Of a stretch of DNA of 5,463 nucleotides, positions 1 to 5,463 are shown one piece after another. Position 1 is the first letter of the stretch. The number at the start of each line of letters is the position of its first letter. This DNA is from Bacillota bacterium (lineage in GTDB: Bacteria > Bacillota > Clostridia > Lachnospirales > Lachnospiraceae). The DNA lies in contig JAGFXQ010000250.1 in the NCBI GenBank assembly GCA_017861355.1, forward strand, positions 1-5,463, read 5' to 3'. The notes under the pieces are model-generated. The model had not been told where the DNA came from. It saw nothing but the letters and a program-made list of their open reading frames with translations, and did no database searches. Both the position numbers and the translations under genes were made by a program.

Positions 1-267
1 AAAGAACTTCAAAGTAGCCCGGAGGTATTTGTATCCTGCTTTGGGGTGCTGATCGATACAAAGGTTATCAAGTTCAATATAGACAAAGTTCAATTGAAAG
101 CGATTGAACTCCGTGAAAATTATATTACCATGACCTATGGTAAGGGACAAAAAAATGAAACAATGCGTATCTTTCATGAAACCACGTCGGCTCAGGAAAT
201 GATACGCATTGCAGAAACCTTTCGTTATGAGACCGGGGTTATTCCGGTATTGGTAGACGACAAATAA
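1..267 (+). CDS. C-terminal part of an unrecognised protein (5' end outside the window)
   Basis: The frame is open from the first base to the TAA at 265-267, giving at least 88 codons, so this is most simply the tail of a longer gene cut by the window edge. A GTG at 46 could start a 73-residue protein, but the only good Shine-Dalgarno-like sequence (GGAGGT, 21-26) lies about 19 bases upstream, too far to serve it, and no in-frame start sits at the right distance. The visible part alternates hydrophobic and polar residues as in beta strands (VIKFNIDKVQLKAIEL, then YITMTYG). It ends in a helix-like stretch and the tail ETGVIPVLVDDK. There is no membrane segment and no motif I can assign. The alternation vaguely recalls small cytoplasmic beta domains at the end of bacterial membrane proteins, but that is a guess. 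The gene converges on the MFS gene with no bases between the two stops. Confidence 0.6.
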   Translation, partial: KELQSSPEVFVSCFGVLIDTKVIKFNIDKVQLKAIELRENYITMTYGKGQKNETMRIFHETTSAQEMIRIAETFRYETGVIPVLVDDK

Positions 268-290
268 TTACTCGTTAATTACAGTTTTTT
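265..290 (+). terminator. Weak hairpin plus T-run at the 265-270 convergent junction
   Basis: TAATTA (265-270) and TAATTA (276-281) form a 6-bp, A/T-only stem with a 5-base loop. CAG and six T residues (285-290) follow on the plus strand. The position is right for ending the left-edge gene, and the element overlaps the last codons of the MFS gene. An all-A/T stem is a poor intrinsic terminator, so this is a weak candidate. Confidence 0.2.
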
Positions 291-1476
291 GCTTTCTCTG
301 ATAAATATATTGTAGCAGGGCGGTGAGTCCTGCTACAGTTATGATAAGGATTGTCATCGTAACAAAAGCAGTCTTTAAACCATAGGAATCAACCAGATAA
401 CCGCCAAGGATATTACCTACGATACTTCCAAGCCCGGTCTGAATTAGAGCAAGTATGCTTTGACCTTTTGACTGGTTTTCGGGTTTTACGTTTTTACTGA
501 TGAACACAGCACAACAAAAATAGATTGTCATGAAAGACAGACCGTGAAGTGCCTGAGACAGGATCACGAAGAATAGACTTTCACCGGTAACTGTTATAAT
601 ACGAAGAGCCAGAATAAAACATGCTAAGATAGTGATTTTCGTCGGACTCACTTTATTCAGAACCCGGTTCATGAGGAATAGCACGGGTAACTCACTGATT
701 GCTGCAATACTGCCCGTAATACCGATGGTTTGTGTGCTGAAACCCATATGCACCATATAAACGCTTTGAAAGCTGAACACAAAGCTTAATCCCACCTGAC
801 TGATGAAGGCGAAGGCTAGAAGGAAATAAATCTGCTTCGATTCAAAGATATGTAGCAGTGAGCCTCTTGGTTTGGTTTCCCTATCCATATGTAGGTACTC
901 CTTTTTCGGCAACGTCTCTATGGCATCATCCTTTGGAAGCAGACGTACAAAGATAAAGAGAATTAGAAAACCGATAAACCCCATAATAAAGGCAAGATCA
1001 GAATTTCTCTTTACAATTATTCCTGCAAAGATTACAAAGATGGCATAACCAACCGTACCACCCATTCGTATTTTGGAAAAATCCAATTGATTCTTATTGG
1101 CACTTCTCAGAATAATGGCATCACTCAACGGTACAATCGAGGTGCTGAACACAGCTAATAAGGTGGATGCAATAAAGAAGGATAGGAAGGTTTTTCCGAT
1201 ATAATAACTGAAAATAGATAATGCACTTCCGAGGACTACTACGGATAATACCTCTCTCCGCTTACCGGTACGATCGCTTATGATTGCCCAGATTGGCTGG
1301 ATCAGGATAGAAGATATTGGACCGATCGTCAATAAAATACCGATTTCTACTGCATTAATTCCAGCCTTTGCGAAGTAAGGCGCTAAGAATGGGTTATATT
1401 GAGAAAAGGATATATAAATGAAAGCATTGATCAGAAAAAGATTTAAGCTGATCTTTCGATTGGATAATTTGTTCAT
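268..1476 (-). CDS. MFS transporter, HcaT/nucleoside-symporter-like (MFS_1-like) family
   Basis: This is a 402-residue integral membrane permease, the usual size for a 12-helix major facilitator. Hydrophobic segments run from about residue 11 to 390, with a polar central loop at about 181-210 between the two six-helix halves. The loop between helices 2 and 3 carries the MFS motif A remnant SDRTGKRR (67-74). FSKIRMGGTVGY (133-144), the acidic ISELP (260-264) and SQALHGLSF (307-315) resemble conserved positions of the HcaT/phenylpropionate-permease and nucleoside:H+ symporter branch. Transport is expected to be proton-coupled. The substrate cannot be read from sequence, and known members carry aromatic acids, nucleosides or sugars. 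The ATG start at 1474-1476 is supported by GAGGAG on the minus strand (1485-1490), 8 bases away. The gene is monocistronic as far as visible, divergent from the YjjP-like gene and convergent with the unknown gene at the left edge. Confidence 0.88.
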   Translation of the reverse strand: MNKLSNRKISLNLFLINAFIYISFSQYNPFLAPYFAKAGINAVEIGILLTIGPISSILIQPIWAIISDRTGKRREVLSVVVLGSALSIFSYYIGKTFLSFFIASTLLAVFSTSIVPLSDAIILRSANKNQLDFSKIRMGGTVGYAIFVIFAGIIVKRNSDLAFIMGFIGFLILFIFVRLLPKDDAIETLPKKEYLHMDRETKPRGSLLHIFESKQIYFLLAFAFISQVGLSFVFSFQSVYMVHMGFSTQTIGITGSIAAISELPVLFLMNRVLNKVSPTKITILACFILALRIITVTGESLFFVILSQALHGLSFMTIYFCCAVFISKNVKPENQSKGQSILALIQTGLGSIVGNILGGYLVDSYGLKTAFVTMTILIITVAGLTALLQYIYQRKQKTVINE

Positions 1477-1484
1477 ATACGAGT

Positions 1485-1490
1485 CTCCTC
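1485..1490 (-). promoter_or_regulatory. Ribosome binding site of the MFS gene
   Basis: GAGGAG on the minus strand lies 8 bases upstream of the ATG at 1476. It is a strong Shine-Dalgarno match and fixes the start of the transporter. Confidence 0.8.
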
Positions 1491-1504
1491 ATTGTGTGTT
1501 TAGG

Positions 1505-1542
1505 ATAATAGTCGGGTTAGTACTGGTAAATCGTTTTCGATT
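1505..1542 (-). promoter_or_regulatory. Possible promoter/operator region of the MFS gene
   Basis: Minus-strand TATTAT (1505-1510) is a plausible -10 box about 28 bases upstream of the MFS start. No convincing -35 hexamer lies 16-18 bases further upstream. Where it would be expected, a perfect inverted repeat occurs instead: AATCG-TTTT-CGATT (1529-1542). Such a dyad overlapping the -35 position fits an operator, possibly with a weak promoter that depends on a regulator. This is inferred from position only. The dyad is short and could be chance in AT-rich DNA. Confidence 0.3.
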
Positions 1543-1618
1543 AAAAAGACATATAAAGATAATACATGATAATAGTTTGTATGGAAAGTAAATAAATCGT
1601 GTAGCTTTAAATATTTTA

Positions 1619-1627
1619 TGGTAGAAT
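1619..1627 (+). promoter_or_regulatory. Extended -10 promoter of the yjjP-yjjB operon
   Basis: TG-G-TAGAAT is an extended -10 element, with TAGAAT at 1622-1627 matching five of six consensus bases. It lies 44 bases before the ATG at 1672, giving a predicted transcript start near 1634. The upstream -35 position (about 1599-1604, GTGTAG) is a poor match, which is typical of extended -10 promoters. A GGAG ribosome binding site follows at 1659-1662. Confidence 0.5.
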
Positions 1628-1671
1628 AGATACAAACAAACACAATATATCATGGTCGGGAGATATTAACG

Positions 1672-2439
1672 ATGAATTACAAAGCATTATTTGAGACGGC
1701 AATGCTTGCCGGTGAGATTATGGCTCAGAGTGGAGCTGAGACATACCGCGTGGAGGACACGATGATACGTATTCTAAGGTCGTCCAATCTTTCTTCCGTT
1801 GAGGTATATGCTACAACCACAGGTATCGTTGCAACATTATCAGACCCTGCAATCGAACCAATTACCGGAGTGAAGCGAATTATCAACCGGTCGAATAATC
1901 TAAGCCGTATTAATGATGTGAATCAGGTATCCAGAAACATCTGTGATGGTGTGATGAGTATCGAGGAGGCTCATGTTAAGCTTGAAGAAATAAGACAGAT
2001 CAAAATCTATCCTAATTCGATCATCGCGATTGCTACGATAATCTCTATGGCGGGCTTTGTTGGGATCTTTGGCGGTTCCTGGCTGGACTGCCTACTTGCA
2101 GGTGTGAACGGTATTTTCATTGTTATAATTGGAAGTCTGGCCGATAAACGAATCGGCAGTGCCTTTATTATAGACATGGCTAAGAGCTTTGTACTTGCTT
2201 TTATCACTATGATTTTTGCAAAATACATTCCGGAAGTCAATCGAAATCTGATCATCATAGGTTCGATCATGCCCCTAGTACCCGGAATACCGATTACGAA
2301 TGCGATTCGTGATACACTGCAGGGAGATTATAACTCCGGAACGGCCAGAGCGGTGGAGGCTTTCGTGATTTCCTTGGGAATTGCGGTGGGTGTTGGTCTT
2401 GGAATTGGATTCTTTAACTTCGTGGGAGGGATGATTTGA
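1672..2439 (+). CDS. yjjP: ThrE-domain exporter subunit, YjjP-like
   Basis: This 255-residue membrane protein matches the ThrE (YjjP) family. The soluble N-terminal part (about 1-112) carries the family-typical LAGEIMAQSGAETYRVEDTM (12-31). Five hydrophobic segments follow, at about 115-134, 139-155, 163-185, 192-212 and 226-252. The signature MPLVPGIPITNAIRD (200-214) and the small-residue run GDYNSGTARAVEAF (218-231) lie in the membrane half. In Corynebacterium ThrE the equivalent domain is fused to a second one and exports threonine. In E. coli the split YjjP/YjjB pair is reported to export succinate. Here the pair is split and translationally coupled, so the protein should work with the next gene product. 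The substrate is not deducible. The ATG start is supported by GGAG (1659-1662), 9 bases upstream. Confidence 0.88.
   Translation: MNYKALFETAMLAGEIMAQSGAETYRVEDTMIRILRSSNLSSVEVYATTTGIVATLSDPAIEPITGVKRIINRSNNLSRINDVNQVSRNICDGVMSIEEAHVKLEEIRQIKIYPNSIIAIATIISMAGFVGIFGGSWLDCLLAGVNGIFIVIIGSLADKRIGSAFIIDMAKSFVLAFITMIFAKYIPEVNRNLIIIGSIMPLVPGIPITNAIRDTLQGDYNSGTARAVEAFVISLGIAVGVGLGIGFFNFVGGMI
2424..2430 (+). promoter_or_regulatory. Ribosome binding site of yjjB inside the end of yjjP
   Basis: GGGAGGG at 2424-2430 lies within the last codons of the YjjP-like gene. It serves either the TTG at 2436 or the ATG at 2442. Spacing favours neither decisively: the TTG is slightly close and the ATG slightly far. 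Confidence 0.6.
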
Positions 2440-2921
2440 TTATGCTGTTACAAATTATTAGTGCATTTATCGCTACAGCAGGCTTCTCGATTTTATTCTA
2501 TTTGCCGAAGAAATACATTATTCACGCTGGTATGACCGGAGGTTTCGGCTGGTTCATCTATCTTATCAGTCTAAAACTGACGGATGATACGATTATCTCT
2601 ACTTTAACAGCGACGATAATTGTAGCACTGACGTCCCATCTTCTCGCCAGGATCTATAAGACGCCGGTTACCATGTTTTTGATCCCGGGGGTAATTCCTT
2701 TTGTTCCCGGAGCCGGTATGTATCAGATTGTAACCGGGATTGTTGAGGGTAATGTGGAAAGTACCTCACATTATTTTTTTGAAACATTGCAGATTGCAGG
2801 AGCGATCGCACTTGGAATCTTTATCATCGATACTTTCTTTCGAAGAAAAGGGAAGGGGCAAAACTATAGTTGTAATGCGATTGATGCAAACACGGATAAC
2901 CCTCCGGAAGAGCTGCCTTAA
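2436..2921 (+). CDS. yjjB: ThrE_2-domain exporter subunit, YjjB-like
   Basis: This protein of about 160 residues is almost wholly hydrophobic, with segments at about 4-22, 30-47, 52-72, 76-100 and 115-134, as expected of the YjjB/ThrE_2 family. Its signature IPGVIPFVPGAGMY (83-96) is characteristic, and its PFVPG core parallels the PLVPG of the preceding protein. The C-terminal 26 or so residues after FFRRKGKG are polar and probably cytoplasmic. The protein is the expected partner of the upstream YjjP-like protein, both being needed for export. The start is ambiguous. TTG at 2436 overlaps the upstream stop by four bases and sits 6 bases after GGAGG (2425-2429). ATG at 2442 sits 12 bases after it and would shorten the protein by two residues. 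Either way translation is coupled. The gene ends 13 bp before the stop of the convergent regulator gene. Confidence 0.87.
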   Translation: MIMLLQIISAFIATAGFSILFYLPKKYIIHAGMTGGFGWFIYLISLKLTDDTIISTLTATIIVALTSHLLARIYKTPVTMFLIPGVIPFVPGAGMYQIVTGIVEGNVESTSHYFFETLQIAGAIALGIFIIDTFFRRKGKGQNYSCNAIDANTDNPPEELP

Positions 2922-2934
2922 AGGGTGGTAGACT

Positions 2935-3708
2935 TCATTCCCGCTGACTGAGTCTGTATTCAGTAGGAGTTATGCCTGTTTCCTTCTTAAATTGACGCAT
3001 AAAATGTTCCTCATTGTCATAGCCATACTGTGCAGCAATATCGTGCACGGTATCATCGGTTGCAGACAGTGAGGTCTTGGCAAACTGAAGTTTGCAAGAG
3101 ATCACATCGGCAATCGGGCTCGTGCCGAAGGTCTTCTTATAGAGCCTCTGAAAATGGGATGCACTAAGATTCACCTGCTCCGATAACCGCTCGATGGTCC
3201 ACTTCTCCTCCGGATGACGATAAATCATCGAACGAAGATTTAGTAAATCATCAAAATAACCATATAATTTCGTGTCCTGAGGTTTGTAGGCAACAAGCTC
3301 ATTCGTTTTCACAAAAAGTAATTTCATTAGTAAATCCATAGAGTCAAACCGATTTGCATTATTCGAAATGTATTCCAGATAGATATCCTTCATTATCTTA
3401 CTGATCTGCTTCGTAGACGGAAGTGACATAACCGTATCCAGAGGCAGATTTCTTATGTCACGATCTCCTTCCGCATCAAAATGAATAAAGTCATTCACAT
3501 AGCTGGCTTGCGCTGCACGATAAATCTGTGGAGTGCCTTTGTTGTATATGATCGCCGAATTCTTATCTGCCGTAACTTCTTTGCCGTTCAGATTAAGGAT
3601 GGCACCGGTACGAAAGCAGATAAAAAGATAATCTCCGGAGCCATTTGGGCGGTTAATAAAGAACTGACTTTTATGGTTGTAATTAATTCCGATTGCATTC
3701 ACCTTCAT
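2935..3708 (-). CDS. AraC/XylS-family transcriptional regulator
   Basis: This 257-residue protein has the classic two-part AraC layout. Residues 1-85 resemble an AraC-type cupin sensor domain, with GDYLFICFRTGAILNLNGKE (25-44) and NKGTPQIYRAAQASYVNDFIHFD (56-78). A helical linker follows. The C-terminal 90 or so residues hold two helix-turn-helix motifs: WTIERLSEQVNLSASHFQRL (170-189), and TVHDIAAQYGYDNEEHFMRQF (220-240) followed by KKETGITPTEYR (241-252). The latter is the strongly conserved family signature. It should bind DNA as a dimer in response to a small, probably sugar-derived, ligand. It is divergent from the GH51 gene across 143 bp, which points to local control of that gene and probably of itself. 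Translation starts at ATG 3706-3708. An in-frame stop just upstream rules out extension, and AAAGGTG (3721-3727, minus strand) is a rather distant ribosome site at 12 bases. Confidence 0.9.
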   Translation of the reverse strand: MKVNAIGINYNHKSQFFINRPNGSGDYLFICFRTGAILNLNGKEVTADKNSAIIYNKGTPQIYRAAQASYVNDFIHFDAEGDRDIRNLPLDTVMSLPSTKQISKIMKDIYLEYISNNANRFDSMDLLMKLLFVKTNELVAYKPQDTKLYGYFDDLLNLRSMIYRHPEEKWTIERLSEQVNLSASHFQRLYKKTFGTSPIADVISCKLQFAKTSLSATDDTVHDIAAQYGYDNEEHFMRQFKKETGITPTEYRLSQRE

Positions 3709-3766
3709 AAATTATAACAACACCTTTCATATAATGTGAAAAAGCAGGATAGATCAGTACGAAAAC

Positions 3767-3802
3767 ATCATATATCATTGAGCAGATCAATGTCAATATG
3801 AT
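3767..3802. promoter_or_regulatory. Composite inverted repeat between the araC-type gene and the GH51 gene (candidate operator)
   Basis: Two nested inverted repeats share nearly the same centre. The inner arms are CATTGA (3776-3781) and TCAATG (3787-3792) around the 5-base centre GCAGA. The outer arms are ATCATAT (3767-3773) and ATATGAT (3796-3802). All 13 arm positions are complementary. Only 2 unpaired bases on the left and 3 on the right separate inner from outer arms. The dyad is centred about 67 bp from the GH51 start and 76 bp from the regulator start, so it suits binding by a dimeric regulator acting on both genes. A third ATCATAT copy lies at 3821-3827. Assignment to the neighbouring AraC-type protein is inference. 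Confidence 0.5.
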
Positions 3803-3813
3803 ATGTTAAAAGC

Positions 3814-3837
3814 ACGAATTATCATATAAAACGAATT
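3814..3837 (+). promoter_or_regulatory. Possible -10 region of the GH51 gene flanked by a 7-bp direct repeat
   Basis: TATAAA (3825-3830) is the best -10-like hexamer before the GH51 start at 3852, with the overlapping TATCAT (3820-3825) as an alternative. Neither has a good -35 at normal spacing, consistent with an activator-dependent promoter. ACGAATT occurs at 3814-3820 and again at 3831-3837, 17 bp apart start to start, on either side of the TATAAA. AraC-type activators often bind direct repeats near the -35, but this pair sits on the -10, so a repressor or chance are equally possible. With TATAAA as the -10 the leader would be only about 15 bases. Confidence 0.3.
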
Positions 3838-3851
3838 GAAGGGATGAAGAA

Positions 3852-5357
3852 ATGAAGGCGAAACTAACGTTAAATAGGGATTTTGTTATTGGTAATGTAG
3901 ATGAAAGAATCTTCGGATCTTTTATAGAACATCTGGGGCGAGCAGTATATAACGGTATCTATGAACCAACCCATCCGACAGCCGATGAGAAGGGCTTTCG
4001 TACGGATGTCATGGAATTAGTGAAGCAGTTGAATGTTCCTATCATCCGTTATCCCGGCGGTAACTTTGTATCCGGTTACAACTGGGAAGATGGAACCGGT
4101 GATCCAACCAAACGTCCACGTCGTGCAGAACTTGCATGGCATACCATTGAGACCAATGAGGTTGGTATCGATGAATTCCAGGAATGGGCGAAACGTGCAG
4201 GAAGTCAAGTGATGCAAGCGGTTAATCTCGGAACCAGAGGACCGGAGGAAGCCAGAAATCTTTTGGAATATTGCAATTTCCCGAAAGGAACCTACTACAG
4301 TGACTTACGTAGAGCCAACGGTTTTGAAGAACCCTTTGGTATCAAGGTATGGTGTCTTGGTAACGAGATGGACGGACCTTGGCAGATCTGTGCAAAGACA
4401 GCAGAGGAGTATGGTCGTATTGCTTGTGAGACAGCTAAGATTATGAAGGATCTTGATCCTGACATTGAACTGGTAGCCTGCGGAAGCTCGGGACTTGGAA
4501 TGCCTACCTTTGGTAAGTGGGAGGCTACTGTTCTGGAACATACTTATAATTATGTGGATTATGTTTCGCTGCACAGCTATTACAGTAATGCGGAGGAGGA
4601 CACTCCTTCGTTCCTTGCATGCTCTCTTGATATGGATAAGTTTATCAAATCGGTGACTGCAATCTGTGATTATGTGAAGGCAGTAAAGCATTCAGATAAG
4701 ACAGTAAATCTTTCCTTTGATGAGTGGAATGTATGGTTCCATAGTAATGAATCGGATAAGAAGCTGGAACGGTGGCAGATTGCGCCCCATCAATTGGAGG
4801 ATATCTATAACTTTGAAGATGCACTGGTGGTTGGATGCCTGTTGATTACCTTGTTAAAGAATTGTGATCGGGTAAAGATGGCATGTCTTGCTCAGCTCGT
4901 TAATGTTATAGCGCCTATTATGACGGAAAATGGCGGTCCTGCCTGGGTTCAGCCCATCTATTATCCATTTATGCATGCAAGCAATTATGGCAAGGGCATC
5001 GCTTTATCTCCGGTTGTCAATTGCGACAGTTACAGTACGAAGAAGATGAAGGAAGTTCCTTTTGTTGAGACCATCGGTATTCTGAACGAGAAAGAGCACG
5101 AGCTTACTGTGTTTGCAGTGAATCGTTCTCTTGAGGATAGCATAGAGTTCGAGATAGATCTGCGTGACTTTACAGGAGCAACCGTAATGGAGCATATCGT
5201 GTTAGAGAATGACGATCTAAAGGCAGTGAACAGTAGTACAGATCCGAATCACGTTGCACCTCATAAGAACGGTGTAACGAAAGTGAAGGAAGGATCAGCC
5301 ACCGCTATTTTAAATAAAAGCTCATGGAATGTGATTCGTTTTCGTTTGGGTAAATAA
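3852..5357 (+). CDS. abfA: Alpha-L-arabinofuranosidase, glycoside hydrolase family 51 (cytoplasmic)
   Basis: This is a complete 501-residue GH51 enzyme, close in length to the Geobacillus AbfA (about 502). It removes terminal alpha-L-arabinofuranosyl residues from arabinan or arabinoxylan oligosaccharides with retention of configuration. The (beta/alpha)8 barrel carries YGSFIEHLGR-like FGSFIEHLGR (21-30), RYPGGNFVSGYNWEDG (66-81) and NLGTRG (125-130). The acid/base E172 lies in WCLGNEMDGPWQ (167-178), and the nucleophile E291 in LSFDEWNVW (287-295). These correspond to E175 and E294 of the Geobacillus enzyme. LAQLVNVIAPIMTENGGPAW (346-365) and YYPFMHAS (370-377) precede a C-terminal beta domain (about 385-501) ending in SWNVIRFRLGK. 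There is no signal peptide, so it acts inside the cell on imported oligosaccharides. All catalytic motifs are intact. The start is supported by AGGGA (3840-3844), 7 bases upstream. It is divergent from the AraC-type regulator. Confidence 0.97.
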   Translation: MKAKLTLNRDFVIGNVDERIFGSFIEHLGRAVYNGIYEPTHPTADEKGFRTDVMELVKQLNVPIIRYPGGNFVSGYNWEDGTGDPTKRPRRAELAWHTIETNEVGIDEFQEWAKRAGSQVMQAVNLGTRGPEEARNLLEYCNFPKGTYYSDLRRANGFEEPFGIKVWCLGNEMDGPWQICAKTAEEYGRIACETAKIMKDLDPDIELVACGSSGLGMPTFGKWEATVLEHTYNYVDYVSLHSYYSNAEEDTPSFLACSLDMDKFIKSVTAICDYVKAVKHSDKTVNLSFDEWNVWFHSNESDKKLERWQIAPHQLEDIYNFEDALVVGCLLITLLKNCDRVKMACLAQLVNVIAPIMTENGGPAWVQPIYYPFMHASNYGKGIALSPVVNCDSYSTKKMKEVPFVETIGILNEKEHELTVFAVNRSLEDSIEFEIDLRDFTGATVMEHIVLENDDLKAVNSSTDPNHVAPHKNGVTKVKEGSATAILNKSSWNVIRFRLGK

Positions 5358-5371
5358 TTAATAAGATAAGA

Positions 5372-5463
5372 TTGTACCAAGAACCGAATGTAGAAATAAC
5401 GCATCCGGCATATCATACAGACGGTAAGAAAGGTGTGGTTATTCCTATGAGGCAATCTCGTAC
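5372..5463 (+). other. Open frame at the right edge, possible start of a downstream gene
   Basis: Downstream of the GH51 stop, a different frame is open from 5354 to the window end (about 36 codons). Two starts are possible. TTG at 5372 has no ribosome site. ATG at 5447 lies 11 bases after AGGTG (5431-5435), a spacing like that of the regulator gene. The translation (for example EITHPAYHTDG then KKGVVIPM) looks protein-like, but I do not recognise it, and a stop-free run of this length can occur by chance. No terminator hairpin with a T-tract is seen between 5358 and 5463, so the GH51 transcript may continue into whatever follows. Confidence 0.2.

Noticed and set aside
232..248. ACCGG / CCGGT inverted repeat with a 7-base loop near the end of the left-edge gene
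   Set aside because: It was considered as a terminator for either convergent gene, but the stem is only 5 bp and no T-tract follows on either strand.
2007..2270. Open frame on the minus strand inside the YjjP-like gene
   Set aside because: It lies wholly within a well-supported gene on the other strand, has no ribosome site worth noting and looks like an antisense shadow of hydrophobic codons.
2740..2931. 63-codon plus-strand frame overlapping the end of the YjjB-like gene
   Set aside because: It is an out-of-frame reading of a clear gene with no family features and no separate ribosome site.
3711..3716. Perfect minus-strand TATAAT
   Set aside because: It lies only 2 bases upstream of the regulator's ATG, so transcription from it would start inside the coding sequence. 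It is unlikely to be that gene's promoter.
3481..3717. Open frame on the plus strand covering the start of the regulator gene
   Set aside because: It is antisense to the conserved sensor domain of the AraC-type protein and its product resembles nothing recognisable.
3819..3840. Possible catabolite-response element before the GH51 gene
   Set aside because: The best alignment around the CG at 3832-3833 has at least three mismatches at conserved positions.
4305..4691. 128-codon minus-strand frame inside the GH51 gene
   Set aside because: It is antisense to the catalytic core, including the acid/base region. The composition (Cys, His and Ile rich) is that of a reverse-frame artefact.

Overview
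The window reads as a low-to-moderate G+C Firmicute, most likely a plant-polysaccharide-degrading clostridium (Lachnospiraceae-like). This is inferred from the cytoplasmic GH51 arabinofuranosidase, the AraC-type regulator style, the split ThrE-type exporter, AT-rich intergenic DNA and purine-rich ribosome binding sites. No sequence search was possible, so the taxonomy is an inference.

Layout. Bases 1-267 (+) hold the 3' end of an unrecognised gene cut by the left edge. Its stop codon directly abuts the stop codon of a convergent MFS transporter gene (268-1476, -). A 195-bp divergent region (1477-1671) separates the transporter from a two-gene exporter operon: a YjjP/ThrE-domain protein (1672-2439, +) and a YjjB/ThrE_2-domain protein (2436-2921, +; start uncertain). 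This operon converges, with 13 bp between stops, on an AraC/XylS-family regulator (2935-3708, -). A 143-bp divergent region (3709-3851) follows, carrying a composite inverted repeat. Next is a complete GH51 alpha-L-arabinofuranosidase gene (3852-5357, +), with an open but unassigned reading frame running off the right edge.

How the parts may work together. The regulator and the arabinofuranosidase gene are divergently arranged around a 36-bp dyad. This is the usual arrangement for local AraC-type control of a sugar gene, so the regulator plausibly senses an arabinose-related signal and controls the enzyme. The enzyme has no signal peptide and should trim imported arabino-oligosaccharides inside the cell. 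The YjjP/YjjB pair is predicted to form one membrane exporter of small organic or amino acids. The MFS protein is a separate permease with unknown substrate. Nothing in the sequence ties these two transport units to arabinose beyond proximity.

Most of the window is ordinary metabolic and transport gene content. No RNA gene, insertion sequence, CRISPR array or defence system was seen. The strongest non-coding signal is the dyad between the regulator and the arabinofuranosidase gene.
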